Source of the DNA: an uncultured Bacteroidota bacterium
GTDB lineage: Bacteria > Bacteroidota > Bacteroidia > Chitinophagales > Chitinophagaceae
NCBI GenBank assembly: GCA_946479535.1
Contig: CAMLGP010000144.1
Location: 1-6,929 of the forward strand
Reading direction: 5' to 3'
DNA length: 6,929 nucleotides
The number at the start of each line of letters is the position of its first letter. Position 1 is the first letter of the stretch. Positions 1 through 6,929 of the stretch are shown piece by piece. Made by a program: the position numbers and the translations under genes. The notes below the pieces were generated by a model. That model saw only the letters and a program-made list of their open reading frames with translations. It did no database searches and was not told the DNA's origin.

Positions 1-620
1 GCGGCGCGGGCTCCATAAATAGCCGTGGTAGAAGCATCTTTCAACACATCTATCTGCGCAATATCATAAGGATTGATATAAGTGAGAGGGTTGGCATCAG
101 GTGTGGTGCCAAAGCCCAAACCATTTGCACCAAGGTTTACACTCGGTCTGGCTGAACGGCCATCCAGTGGCACACCATCTATTACATACAGCGGATTATT
201 AACCGCCCTGATGGAATTATTACCGCGGATCTTGATGGTTGTAGCCACACCAGGCTGGCCACTGTTGTTAGTGATCTCAAGACCAGCAATTTTATTCTGC
301 AATAACTGGTCTGGTGCTGTAACAACCCCCTGGTTGAAATCCTTTGCCTGTAAGGTAGCAACCGCACCAGTAAGATCTTTTTTACGGGCAGTGCCATATC
401 CTACAACAACTACGGCATTCAGATCCTGGCCTATCGCATCCATTAAAACATTGGCTGTATTGTCAGAACCAATGGTAATCTCCTGCCTTCCGTATCCAAC
501 GGAAGTAACAACAAGCGTGTTGACATTACCCGGTACAGAAATACTGAAATCACCACTGGCATTGGTTGAAGTACCATTAGTAGTTCCTTTTGGAATCACA
601 GAAGCACCTTCAATTGGATT
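1..620 (-). CDS. SusC/RagA-type TonB-dependent transporter, N-terminal part only, lacking start codon and signal peptide (silent cassette or 5'-truncated gene; runs off left edge)
   Basis: This is the front part of a SusC-family outer-membrane transporter, read from 620 to the left edge; 206 codons are visible without a stop. Residues 1-65 are most of a carboxypeptidase-D regulatory-like leader domain (NPIEGASVIPKGTTNG, then SGDFSISVPG and TSVGYG). Next come the family hallmark VVVVGYGTARKKDLTGAV (70-87) and the TonB plug, with IKIRGNNSIRAVNNPLYVIDGVP (129-151, shown by IRGNNSI and PLYVIDGVP) and VLKDASTTAIYGARA (192-206). Normally about 20 residues of signal peptide plus the first strand of the leader domain precede NPIEGAS. 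Here the frame stays open upstream to a TAA at 762-764 but has no ATG, GTG or TTG. The first possible start is a GTG at 597-599, inside the domain. No other upstream frame supplies a signal peptide. The fragment follows the SusCD unit on the same strand but is a different paralog from the susC at the right edge. Family assignment is very sure. Whether it is a dead remnant or a recombination donor cannot be told from this window. Confidence 0.85.
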
Positions 621-750
621 ATACTTATTAAGTGTCTGATTTACAATTACATAGCATAATGAATTCTTTTTCTTTGTGTTAGATGTACATATTGCAAAAA
701 AAATGCAGGTGAGGGCTTTAAATATTAAGTTGAACCGGAAATATTCACTT

Positions 751-762
751 AGAGTAAACTCT
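751..762. repeat. short dyad, 5-bp arms
   Basis: AGAGT (751-755) and ACTCT (758-762) are exact reverse complements separated by two bases. Such a compact dyad can be an operator half-site pair or a recombinase core, but 5-bp arms can also arise by chance. Its only support is its position between the operon end and the headless susC. Confidence 0.2.
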
Positions 763-775
763 TACATCCTTAAAT

Positions 776-829
776 AAAAAAGGTACGAAGTGTATCAGAA
801 TCCAACTGCTTTGCTAATTAATGGATTCT
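776..829 (-). terminator. possible terminator of the susC-D-E-E unit
   Basis: In the minus direction after the susE/F stop there is an inverted repeat with 8-bp arms (822-829 and 797-804, TGGATTCT/AGAATCCA) around a 17-nt loop. A second, imperfect short stem (783-797) follows, and directly after it a run of six T on the minus strand (776-781). The U-tract sits correctly after the small stem, but that stem has mismatches and the larger stem is AT-rich with a long loop, so this is a weak candidate. It lies about 50-105 nt past the stop of the last operon gene. Confidence 0.3.
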
Positions 830-881
830 TCAATACTCCGCACCCTGTTCCTGACTGCTTATGTGTGTGACTGCTCTTTAG

Positions 882-2021
882 TTATAGTATGACTGTATAG
901 GTATTCGTTATAAAATTCACAGTGATCTTGTATGATCCGGCAGCTGCTGGCGTTGGTATTGCATCAGGATCACTTCCGCTACCATAATTTGCACCGAGTG
1001 TTCCACCAGTTGCAGAGCTTCCACCAAATTGTGGTTGCCATTGATTCTGCATGGAAAGGAATTTATAATATTTTCCTGGAGCCAGTGTAACAGTAATGCT
1101 GTATTCGGAACTATTCAAACGGGTGAACTGTTGAGCAACAGGTGGAGTATTTGTCCATCCGGCCACTGTTGCATCACCTGTCATATATAATTCCTGTGGA
1201 AGATCATTACTTACAGCAGTTACTGTATACTTTCCTGTTTGAAAATCAAGAATAATCTTATACCAACCCGCAACTGAAGGGCTTGGAAATCCGGGATCAG
1301 CATTTTCCTGGATAAATGAGCCAGCAGCTGAGGTACCACCATTTACCATGTGGAACTGCGTATCCCAATTACCTTGTGTCTGCAATAATTTCCAGGCGCC
1401 ACTTCCTTTTAAATACATGATTCCGCCCCAGGTAGTTTCATCCAGTTTGGCAAACTCTCTTGCAGCAGGGAAAGCAGGAGCAGGATCATTGGACCATCCA
1501 AATGTGGTGGCATCACCTACAATAAATACTCGGTTAGAGGCAGGTAAAGCAACTTTAGGAGGTATTTTATAAGGCGTCATCCTGATCTTAATGGTGTTAG
1601 ATGTCAGCCGCTCATTATTATTGGCATAAGAAGAAATTACTCTTACATCCATATCTACCGGAACATTGAAAGCATAACCCTTTGCCAGCAAAATAGTGTT
1701 CAGTTCTTTTGCGGTAAAAGAAGTTGTAAGACTTTTCAATACTGACTTACCTGTAGCATTTGCGAAATTTTTACCCGTAGAATCTATTTCAATCACATAT
1801 TTGATATTGCTGGAATCAGTTGCATAGTTGGGATAAGTCCAGCTTAGTGACAATACAGATTTATTGGAATCAGCTGCAGGAGGCGCAAGTGTAGTGGCAG
1901 AACTGGAAAGCGTTACTGCTTTACCATTATCATAATAAGGTAATTCGTCTACTTTATCACAGGCTGTATATAGCACAGTAACTACCGCAGACAATAAAAA
2001 TAGTTTGATCAAATTTTTCAT
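882..2021 (-). CDS. SusE/SusF-like outer-membrane glycan-binding lipoprotein with two binding modules
   Basis: A 379-residue surface lipoprotein of the SusE/SusF type. Residues 1-20 are a lipoprotein signal peptide (MKNLIK, hydrophobic core, LYTA) before Cys21. Residues 30-155 form an Ig-like SusE N-terminal domain (LSWTYPNY, YVIEIDSTGKNF, then MDVRVISSY and the linker PYKIPPKV). Two tandem binding modules follow, about 164-268 (FIVGDATTFGW, KLLQTQGNWDTQF, GWYKIILDFQTGKYTV) and 278-379 (LYMTGDATVAGW, KFLSMQNQWQPQF, GSYKITVNF). Aromatic residues W176, W198, W210, W219 and W253 in the first and W289, Y318, Y319 and W328 in the second are candidates for the glycan-stacking surface, by analogy with SusE/SusF of Bacteroides thetaiotaomicron, which hold starch at the cell surface. 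The ATG at 2019-2021 directly precedes the signal peptide and lies 18 nt after the broken susE; AAAGGAT abuts the start. As the last gene of the unit and the only intact SusE-like gene, it probably carries that function. The alpha-glucan substrate is inferred from the family. Confidence 0.9.
   Translation of the reverse strand: MKNLIKLFLLSAVVTVLYTACDKVDELPYYDNGKAVTLSSSATTLAPPAADSNKSVLSLSWTYPNYATDSSNIKYVIEIDSTGKNFANATGKSVLKSLTTSFTAKELNTILLAKGYAFNVPVDMDVRVISSYANNNERLTSNTIKIRMTPYKIPPKVALPASNRVFIVGDATTFGWSNDPAPAFPAAREFAKLDETTWGGIMYLKGSGAWKLLQTQGNWDTQFHMVNGGTSAAGSFIQENADPGFPSPSVAGWYKIILDFQTGKYTVTAVSNDLPQELYMTGDATVAGWTNTPPVAQQFTRLNSSEYSITVTLAPGKYYKFLSMQNQWQPQFGGSSATGGTLGANYGSGSDPDAIPTPAAAGSYKITVNFITNTYTVIL
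885..1532 (-). repeat. tandem glycan-binding modules within susE/F
   Basis: Two divergent protein-level repeats of roughly 100 residues (1218-1532 and 885-1190). Each runs VGDAT..GW or TGDAT..GW, then an aromatic-rich middle (NWDTQF or QWQPQF), then a closing YKI...F.....YTV strand pair. The same module occurs once more in the broken neighbour at 2043-2369 (FITGSATPAGW, DWGAKYGF, YKITVDFQRGKFTV). The likeness is at protein level; I see no long identical DNA, so the duplication is old. Confidence 0.75.
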
Positions 2022-2039
2022 ATCCTTTGATTAAGCATG

Positions 2040-2876
2040 TTAGAGTTTGGTTACTGTGAATTTTCCGCGTTGAAAATCTACTGTGATCTTGTAGTTGCCG
2101 CTTGCAGCAGGTGCCAGCAGGTCACCACCATTGGCTTTGAAATCATCTCCATTCACATTGTTTTGATTATTAGCACCTGTGAATCCATATTTTGCTCCCC
2201 AGTCTGCATATTTCGGTAATAAGAGGTAAGAACCACCTCCTGTTAAAGCAATACTCGGCAGTTCATATAATGTTGCACTCACCCTGGTAAATTGCTGAGC
2301 TGTATTCTCCGCCTCTCCACAGGCACACTGCCAGCCGGCTGGTGTTGCGCTTCCCGTAATGAATAATTTATCGGTTGAAGGAGGATCAACCTTGGGAGGA
2401 ATAGCGTAAGGAGTTATTTTATAAGAAAGAGTATTTGAAATAACAGTAGCTGCTCCATTGATACTTGCCTTTACCCTCACCTCAATATCAGCAGCAACAG
2501 CTGGTGGTAATTGCAGCTGATTCAACAGGTAATCATTCAGCTAGCCAGTCAGGAGTGACAGAGTTAGATCCTTGCTCACCGCAACTGTCTGCTTACCGGA
2601 ACCATTGAAATTGGCCCCCTTCTTATCAATTTCTACCAGGTAAGACACATCCTGTGAGCTGATGCCTGTGTTAAAGCGATAATCAGGATTGGTCCATGAA
2701 AATTTCACCGCCTCTTTATCAGCATTGACAAATGCCAGGGTGATGTTGGCTGTGGAAGCAGTAAGCACTGGATTTTTGCTTTCTTCCAGGAATACTTTGT
2801 TCTCATCCTTCTTACAGGAAATAATCACCGTAAAAAGTAGGGAGGAAACAAAAACAATTTTTGATAGCTGTTTCAT
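2040..2876 (-). pseudogene. SusE-like outer-membrane lipoprotein gene interrupted by an in-frame amber codon
   Basis: Read through, this gene would give a 278-residue SusE-type lipoprotein: signal peptide (MKQLSK, core, LFTVIIS), Cys21 followed by KKDE (resembling the Bacteroidota surface-export signal of acidic residues after Cys-Lys), an Ig-like SusE domain (KFSWTNPDY, YLVEIDKKGANF, IEVRVKAS, PYAIPPKV), and one glycan-binding module at about 170-278. Codon 112 (2541-2543) is TAG. The frame continues perfectly on both sides (SLLTG, stop, LNDYLLNQLQLPP), and a gap-free comparison with the next gene puts the stop opposite the Glu of SFTAKELN. One base change from CAG or GAG therefore explains it. 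The truncated product (111 residues) would lack the binding module. The ATG at 2874-2876 is preferred over the ATG at 2898-2900 because it starts the signal peptide; it lies 25 nt after the susD stop. A sequencing error remains possible. No function is likely unless the codon is read through. Confidence 0.85.
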
Positions 2877-2901
2877 ATATGATTTTTTTCCGGTGATCAT
2901 T

Positions 2902-4515
2902 TTAATATCCGTCGTTTTGGGTAAGATTGGGATTTGCCGATCTGTTCTCGGAAGGAATCGGGAAAATGTTATACTTGTCGTTCACTGCCGTTCCGGATGA
3001 TACACCACCTTTCCATGGCCACAGGTAAGTGCCGGTTGTCAGTAACCCGTAACGGATAAGGTCTGTTCTGCGATGTCCTTCCCAATACAATTCCCTTCCA
3101 CGCTCTTTCAATATAAAATCCAGGGTAAGCTCACCAGCAGTAATATTATAATTTGTGATCCCGTTATGAGCTCTTATACGGATCAGGTTAATATAGTTCA
3201 ATGCAGTAGTGGCATCACCTCCGGTACCACCACGCAATACTGCTTCGGCATAGATCAGGTACATTTCAGATAATCGGAAAACCGGGAAATCAACATCTGA
3301 GAAATCGCGCTTTGAGTCTGATACTGCTCCGGCATCAGAGCGAATATTCTTCCATTTATTAACATGCAATCCGTTGGAGAAATCACTTACGTCATTAATG
3401 GCGATCTGTCCCGGGCTGGTACCATATTTACTGGTAGTGAACATAGCTCTTTTGTCCGTTGCGCCAGACAGGTCGGGGAACAGGTCAGCAAGCCCTTTGG
3501 TTGCACGGTATCCATTCCAGCCCCCTCCAACGCCAAACTCATCATGATCATCGCCAGAAGCACAATGAACAAAGAAAGTTGTATTGCCATAGGCTTGTGT
3601 ACGTAAACCATCACAATTAATCGCAAACATGAATTCATCCTTGCGCTTGTCATTGTCCGCCATAAATAATTGCGAATAAAAAGGCTGTAGTGTGTAACCG
3701 GCACCTATGACTTTTTTGGCATAAGTGATCGCCTCAGTATACTTTGTATTTCCTGTGTAAACTTTTGCATTCAGATACATACGTGCCAGCAACGCCCATG
3801 CAGCTCCCTGGTCAACTCGACCATATTCCGCTGATTTAGCTGGGGCCAGACTTCCTTCTATATCCTTTAATTCCTTCTCGATATAGTTGAAAAGATCTGC
3901 ACGGTTGATCTCTCCGGGAAGATCAGTTCCCACTTTATTTTCTTCTGTAATGAATGTGCTTTTTCCAAACAGGTCCATCATTACCCAGTAATTGAATGCA
4001 CGAAGGAACCTTGCCTCTGCTCTTGATTTCTTTATATCATCGGCGCCTGTTCCTGTAATTTTCCGGCTTGCCAGTTTTTCATCTGTTGACTCCCTCAGGT
4101 ATTCATTGATCAGTGTGATATTATATATGGGGCGAGCATAAATACCTTTTAGAAAAGGATCAGACGCTGTCCATTTCAGATCATGGAAATCATGGATCGT
4201 TTGGTCATTCCATGCAACAACTGCCTCGTCTGTTGGCAGTTCCTGGCAATTGAATAACATACGGATAAATGCAACCTGTGAACCTTCATCCAGTCCACCT
4301 GCAATATCAGGGGCACCTGCAGCACCCTGAGTTCCTGTTATCGATAAGGTTCCATATATTTTAGCCAAAACGCTTTTATAGCCATCAACCGAAGCATAAG
4401 TGGTCTCAGGAGTGAGGTCATTCTGCGGAAAAAGGTCCAGCTTCTTCGCGCAGGATACCAGTATCACTGCCAGCAACAGTACAAGCGATATATTTTTAAT
4501 GAATTTGCTTTTCAT
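2902..4515 (-). CDS. susD: RagB/SusD-family outer-membrane nutrient-uptake lipoprotein
   Basis: A 537-residue SusD homolog of normal length. It is a surface lipoprotein that captures oligosaccharide and sits as a lid on the SusC barrel. The signal peptide MKSKFIKN, core, VILVS precedes Cys22, followed by the usual SusD N-terminal stretch LDLFPQNDLTPETTYAS. Family landmarks appear in order: ELPTDEAVVAW (about 92-102), EARFLRAFNYWVMMDLFG (167-184), GRVDQGAAWALLARMYLNA (about 232-250, part of the TPR-like helical scaffold), FPVFRLSEMYLIYAEA (about 410-425), LKERGRELYWEGHRRTDLI (about 469-487) and the C-terminal IFPIPSENRSANPNLTQN (517-534). An in-frame ATG exists at 4525-4527, but the one at 4513-4515 opens directly on the signal peptide and is preferred. 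It lies 21 nt after the susC stop, as expected of a co-transcribed SusC/SusD pair. W102 and the glycine-rich FGVGGGWNGYR loop near 330 are candidate ligand contacts (inference only). All motifs are intact. Confidence 0.96.
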   Translation of the reverse strand: MKSKFIKNISLVLLLAVILVSCAKKLDLFPQNDLTPETTYASVDGYKSVLAKIYGTLSITGTQGAAGAPDIAGGLDEGSQVAFIRMLFNCQELPTDEAVVAWNDQTIHDFHDLKWTASDPFLKGIYARPIYNITLINEYLRESTDEKLASRKITGTGADDIKKSRAEARFLRAFNYWVMMDLFGKSTFITEENKVGTDLPGEINRADLFNYIEKELKDIEGSLAPAKSAEYGRVDQGAAWALLARMYLNAKVYTGNTKYTEAITYAKKVIGAGYTLQPFYSQLFMADNDKRKDEFMFAINCDGLRTQAYGNTTFFVHCASGDDHDEFGVGGGWNGYRATKGLADLFPDLSGATDKRAMFTTSKYGTSPGQIAINDVSDFSNGLHVNKWKNIRSDAGAVSDSKRDFSDVDFPVFRLSEMYLIYAEAVLRGGTGGDATTALNYINLIRIRAHNGITNYNITAGELTLDFILKERGRELYWEGHRRTDLIRYGLLTTGTYLWPWKGGVSSGTAVNDKYNIFPIPSENRSANPNLTQNDGY

Positions 4516-4536
4516 ATCCTCAATCATTTAAATAAG

Positions 4537-6929
4537 TTAGAAATCAACGTTTACACCAAGAGTAAATACAATCGGCCTTGGATAGATATTATTATCTATT
4601 CCAAAATTGTCTGAATTCTCAGGGTCCAGCCCTTTGTATTTGCTGAATACACCTACATTCTGCACATTGGCTGTAATACGTGTATTGGTAGTACTTCCCA
4701 AAATTTTGCCTGCGTTATATCCAAAATTGATATTATCAAACCGTACGAAAGAGGCATTTTCAATATAATAATCTGAGAAATACTGGTTGTTCACAAATTG
4801 GGTTGACTGAAAATAATCAGAAGATGCATTGCCAATAAAGCTGAGCGGATTCTTGATAGCGCGGATCACACCATTATTGGAATTAAAGTTATTATACAGA
4901 TAATTCCCAAAACTTCCGTGAGCCGCCATGCTAAATGACCATTTGTCATAGGTTAACTGTGTGTTGATCCCAAGCAAAACATCCGGTGATGGTTTTTTGT
5001 ACAGGTAACGGTCCAGTTCATCCACTTTTCCATCACGGTTGAGATCCTCATACAATCCCTCAATAGGTTTGCCTGATTTACTATCATATACCTGCTTGTA
5101 AACAAAGAAGGTTGGAGGAGCATAACCTACAGCATATTTGCCGATAAGGTTACCAGTACCTCCACTTATCTTACCCACGGATATTCCTTTGAAAGTGGGA
5201 TCAGGGAATTTGAGAAGGTTAGTGATCTTGGATTTGTTATAGGCTACATTAAAACCAAAGTCCCAGCTCACCTTATTTGTTTTTACAGGCGTGGTATTCA
5301 AAACAAACTCCACTCCTTTATTTTCCATATTACCCACATTTGTCAGCAGCTCTATATCAAAGTTGGAACCTGGCGCAACTGGTATCCTGCTCAGCAGGTC
5401 TTTGGTCTTTTTCATATATACATCCACAGAACCTGAGATCCTGTTTTGCAAAAGACTAAAATCCAGGCCCAGGTTAGTAGTTGTTGTTGTTTCCCATTTT
5501 ATATTCTCATCATAGGCTGATGGTCTCAGGAAATCATAAAAAGTATTTCCAAACTGGTAGGTAGCTGCCAGGTTAACGCTTCTTGCATAACGCGGCAGAT
5601 AAGAATAGTAATCAATTCCATCCTGCTGGCCAGTGATACCCCATCCAAATCTTAGTTTCAGATCGGAGAAAAGCGGCGCATTCTGTAAGAATTCTTCTTT
5701 TAATTTCCATGCTGCAGCAAATGCAGGGAAGTAGCCCACCCTGGTTTCAGGAGAGAATTTGGAACTCGCATCACGACGAAGAGAAGCCGTCAGCAGGTAT
5801 TTATTATTGAAAGTATAGTTAAGTCTGCCCAGGTAAGATTCCAGCCTGTATTCAGGTTTATCCGTAAGGAATTTGGGTTCCGAACCGGCTATGGTATCTT
5901 TCTTCTCAGGGTGTGCAGGATCAGCTATTTTGCGATAACTGAAAGCCGCATAATTAAATTTATCAGTCAGGAAATCCTGGTAGCTATGCGTTACAAGCAC
6001 ATCTATCTTGCTCTTTATAGAAGGTAATTCCTTTACATAAAATAGAGAAACATCAATCAGGGTGTTTTCCTTTCCCTCTTTATAGAATACCTTACGTCCC
6101 CCTGTTTTATATTGGGTTGCAGATAAAGAGTCAGTATTATCATTACCACGTCCCCATGCCCTGTCTATTCCGGCATTTAACATGATGTGCAGGTCAGGGA
6201 AGAAATGGAGTTTATAATCAATCTGAACATTTCCTATCAGGCGTCTTACCCTTGATGTATTGTCGCGCAATTCAAGAAGGGCAAGTGGATTACGGGTAGA
6301 TAGATCAATAGGAAGACCATTTGCCTGCTGCCATTCATAATAACCACCAAATTTGCCTCCATGTACAGGCTGGGTAGGATCAAAAGCCACTGCAGAACCT
6401 ACAGCGCCCCCATCAGCAAACACATTATTGGTCTGACTGAATTTTGCATTCAGGTTTACGGATAAATGATCATCCAGGAATTTGGGAGACAGATTCAGGG
6501 AAGAAGAAAAGCGTTTGAACTTATCAGTCAACAATATGCCTTCCTGTCCATAATAACCAATAGAAGCGCGAACGGGCATATTCAACACTGCGCCATTCAA
6601 ACTAAGATTGGTATTATTTCCATAAGCTAACCGGTAGATCTCATCCTGCCAGTCAGTATTGGCAGTACCCAGTAAATTCTTATAGGTATTATTTCCTGTA
6701 GCAACTGCATCAGCTGTAATTACTGATCGAATTTGATCAGCAGTCATTACGTCTACTTTTTGGGAGATATCGGAGAAAGAACTCTGATGATTGAAATTAT
6801 AACGCAGTTTTCCTTTTGTACCTTTTTTGGTTGTGATGATAAGCACACCATTGGAAGCACGGGAACCATAAAGCGCGGTTGCAGATGCATCTTTCAAAAC
6901 ACTGATAGATTCAATATCATCAGGGTTAA
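4537..6929 (-). CDS. susC: SusC/RagA-family TonB-linked outer-membrane transporter, 5' end beyond right edge
   Basis: The C-terminal 796 residues of a SusC-type TonB-dependent transporter, which imports oligosaccharides across the outer membrane using TonB energy with SusD as partner. The window opens within the plug domain: NPDDIESIS, then the signature [15 protein letters not shown] (10-24) and [10 protein letters not shown] (27-36). The rest is the 22-stranded barrel, with typical segments [15 protein letters not shown] and [15 protein letters not shown], an EF-hand-like extracellular loop [12 protein letters not shown] (628-639, D/N/D/G/V/D/D spacing as in calcium loops), and the closing strand [14 protein letters not shown] ending in the C-terminal Phe needed for barrel assembly. 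No stop or frameshift interrupts it. A full-length relative has roughly 1000 residues, so about 200 residues (signal peptide, leader domain, first half of plug, TonB box) lie outside. The true start and promoter are not in view. The gene heads the unit and is followed by susD after 21 nt. Confidence 0.96.
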   Translation of the reverse strand, partial: NPDDIESISVLKDASATALYGSRASNGVLIITTKKGTKGKLRYNFNHQSSFSDISQKVDVMTADQIRSVITADAVATGNNTYKNLLGTANTDWQDEIYRLAYGNNTNLSLNGAVLNMPVRASIGYYGQEGILLTDKFKRFSSSLNLSPKFLDDHLSVNLNAKFSQTNNVFADGGAVGSAVAFDPTQPVHGGKFGGYYEWQQANGLPIDLSTRNPLALLELRDNTSRVRRLIGNVQIDYKLHFFPDLHIMLNAGIDRAWGRGNDNTDSLSATQYKTGGRKVFYKEGKENTLIDVSLFYVKELPSIKSKIDVLVTHSYQDFLTDKFNYAAFSYRKIADPAHPEKKDTIAGSEPKFLTDKPEYRLESYLGRLNYTFNNKYLLTASLRRDASSKFSPETRVGYFPAFAAAWKLKEEFLQNAPLFSDLKLRFGWGITGQQDGIDYYSYLPRYARSVNLAATYQFGNTFYDFLRPSAYDENIKWETTTTTNLGLDFSLLQNRISGSVDVYMKKTKDLLSRIPVAPGSNFDIELLTNVGNMENKGVEFVLNTTPVKTNKVSWDFGFNVAYNKSKITNLLKFPDPTFKGISVGKISGGTGNLIGKYAVGYAPPTFFVYKQVYDSKSGKPIEGLYEDLNRDGKVDELDRYLYKKPSPDVLLGINTQLTYDKWSFSMAAHGSFGNYLYNNFNSNNGVIRAIKNPLSFIGNASSDYFQSTQFVNNQYFSDYYIENASFVRFDNINFGYNAGKILGSTTNTRITANVQNVGVFSKYKGLDPENSDNFGIDNNIYPRPIVFTLGVNVDF

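Larger units (their letters stand above)
621..881. other. gene-free stretch between susE/F and the headless susC
   Basis: About 260 bases, AT-rich, with no convincing gene on either strand. On the minus strand it should hold the end of the upstream operon transcript and, in a normal locus, the promoter and 5' end of the next susC. I see no clear match to the Bacteroidota promoter pattern (TTTG, then TAnnTTTG about 20 nt later) on the minus strand. An A8 run lies at 696-703 and an A6 run at 776-781. Two small inverted repeats are listed separately. The minus frame leading into the SusC fragment is open from 761 but encodes nothing resembling a SusC leader; only a faint likeness to the leader domain extends a few codons upstream of 620. 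Confidence 0.6.

Noticed and set aside
182..397. Minus-strand 71-codon frame within the SusC fragment
   Set aside because: It is an out-of-phase reading of the SusC plug, which is uninterrupted in its own frame.
82..639. Long plus-strand open frame of 185 codons opposite the SusC fragment
   Set aside because: It is antisense to clear SusC leader and plug motifs. Its product has no recognisable domain and its composition is that of a complement shadow.
615..764. Frameshift hiding a normal SusC start and signal peptide upstream of the left fragment
   Set aside because: All three minus frames were read. The two ATGs present are followed within a few codons by stops, and none encodes a signal peptide-like stretch with a start.
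2040..2525. Independent gene starting at the TTG at 2523-2525 after the amber codon
   Set aside because: The TTG is simply a Leu codon of the interrupted SusE frame. A product starting there would have no signal peptide and begin mid-domain.
2541..2543. Reassignment of TAG to an amino acid in this organism
   Set aside because: The intact susC, susD and susE/F frames, about 1700 codons, contain no in-frame TAG, and all end in TAA. A single TAG in one redundant gene is better explained by mutation or error.
2689..3000. Plus-strand frame across the susD/susE junction
   Set aside because: It lies opposite two recognised genes and has no domain or start context; a shadow frame.
3387..3704. Minus-strand 105-codon frame inside susD
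   Set aside because: It is out of phase with a complete SusD whose motifs continue through this interval.
1..6929. Circular element in which the left and right susC parts join into one gene
   Set aside because: Joining position 1 to 6929 on the minus strand gives GCT TAA, an immediate stop out of phase with the right gene, and the plug motif would be duplicated.
1..6929. tRNA, rRNA, CRISPR array, insertion sequence or phage genes
   Set aside because: No cloverleaf-like segment, spaced identical repeats, transposase motifs or terminal inverted repeats were seen by eye. Nearly all of the sequence is explained by the Sus-like genes.

Overview
The window looks like chromosomal DNA of a Bacteroidota bacterium. 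The protein style (TonB-linked SusC with a carboxypeptidase-like leader domain, SusD, lipoproteins with Lys/Asp-rich residues after the lipid-carrying Cys, TAA stops on every intact gene) best suggests a Chitinophagia/Sphingobacteriia-like member. That placement is inference from protein style, not from a marker gene. Everything recognisable lies on the minus strand.

Reading in the direction of transcription (right to left): a susC-type TonB-dependent transporter enters at the right edge already inside its plug domain and ends at 4537. It is followed by susD (2902-4515), a first susE-like lipoprotein gene (2040-2876) broken by a single in-frame amber codon, and a second, intact susE/F-like lipoprotein gene (882-2021). 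The gaps are short (21, 25 and 18 nt), so the four genes form one polycistronic Sus-like glycan-uptake unit. SusC would be the outer-membrane channel, SusD its lid-like glycan-binding lipoprotein, and the SusE/F-like proteins surface lipoproteins carrying small aromatic-rich glycan-binding modules (one in the broken copy, two in the intact copy). Starch or another alpha-glucan is the most likely substrate by family analogy, but no glycoside hydrolase, regulator or sensor is visible in the window to confirm it.

A gene-free stretch of about 260 nt follows (621-881), with a weak terminator-like hairpin and a small dyad. At the left edge lies the 5' part of a second, different susC on the same strand (1-620). 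Its leader domain and plug are well conserved and free of stops, but homology begins abruptly inside the leader domain. There is no start codon or signal peptide in frame upstream, so it is a 5'-truncated pseudogene or a silent cassette of the kind known from SusC shufflons.

The two most interesting points are the headless susC and the amber-interrupted susE. Both window edges also fall in the same conserved plug motif of two different susC paralogs, which deserves an assembly or recombination check. I found no RNA gene, CRISPR array, insertion sequence or phage gene.
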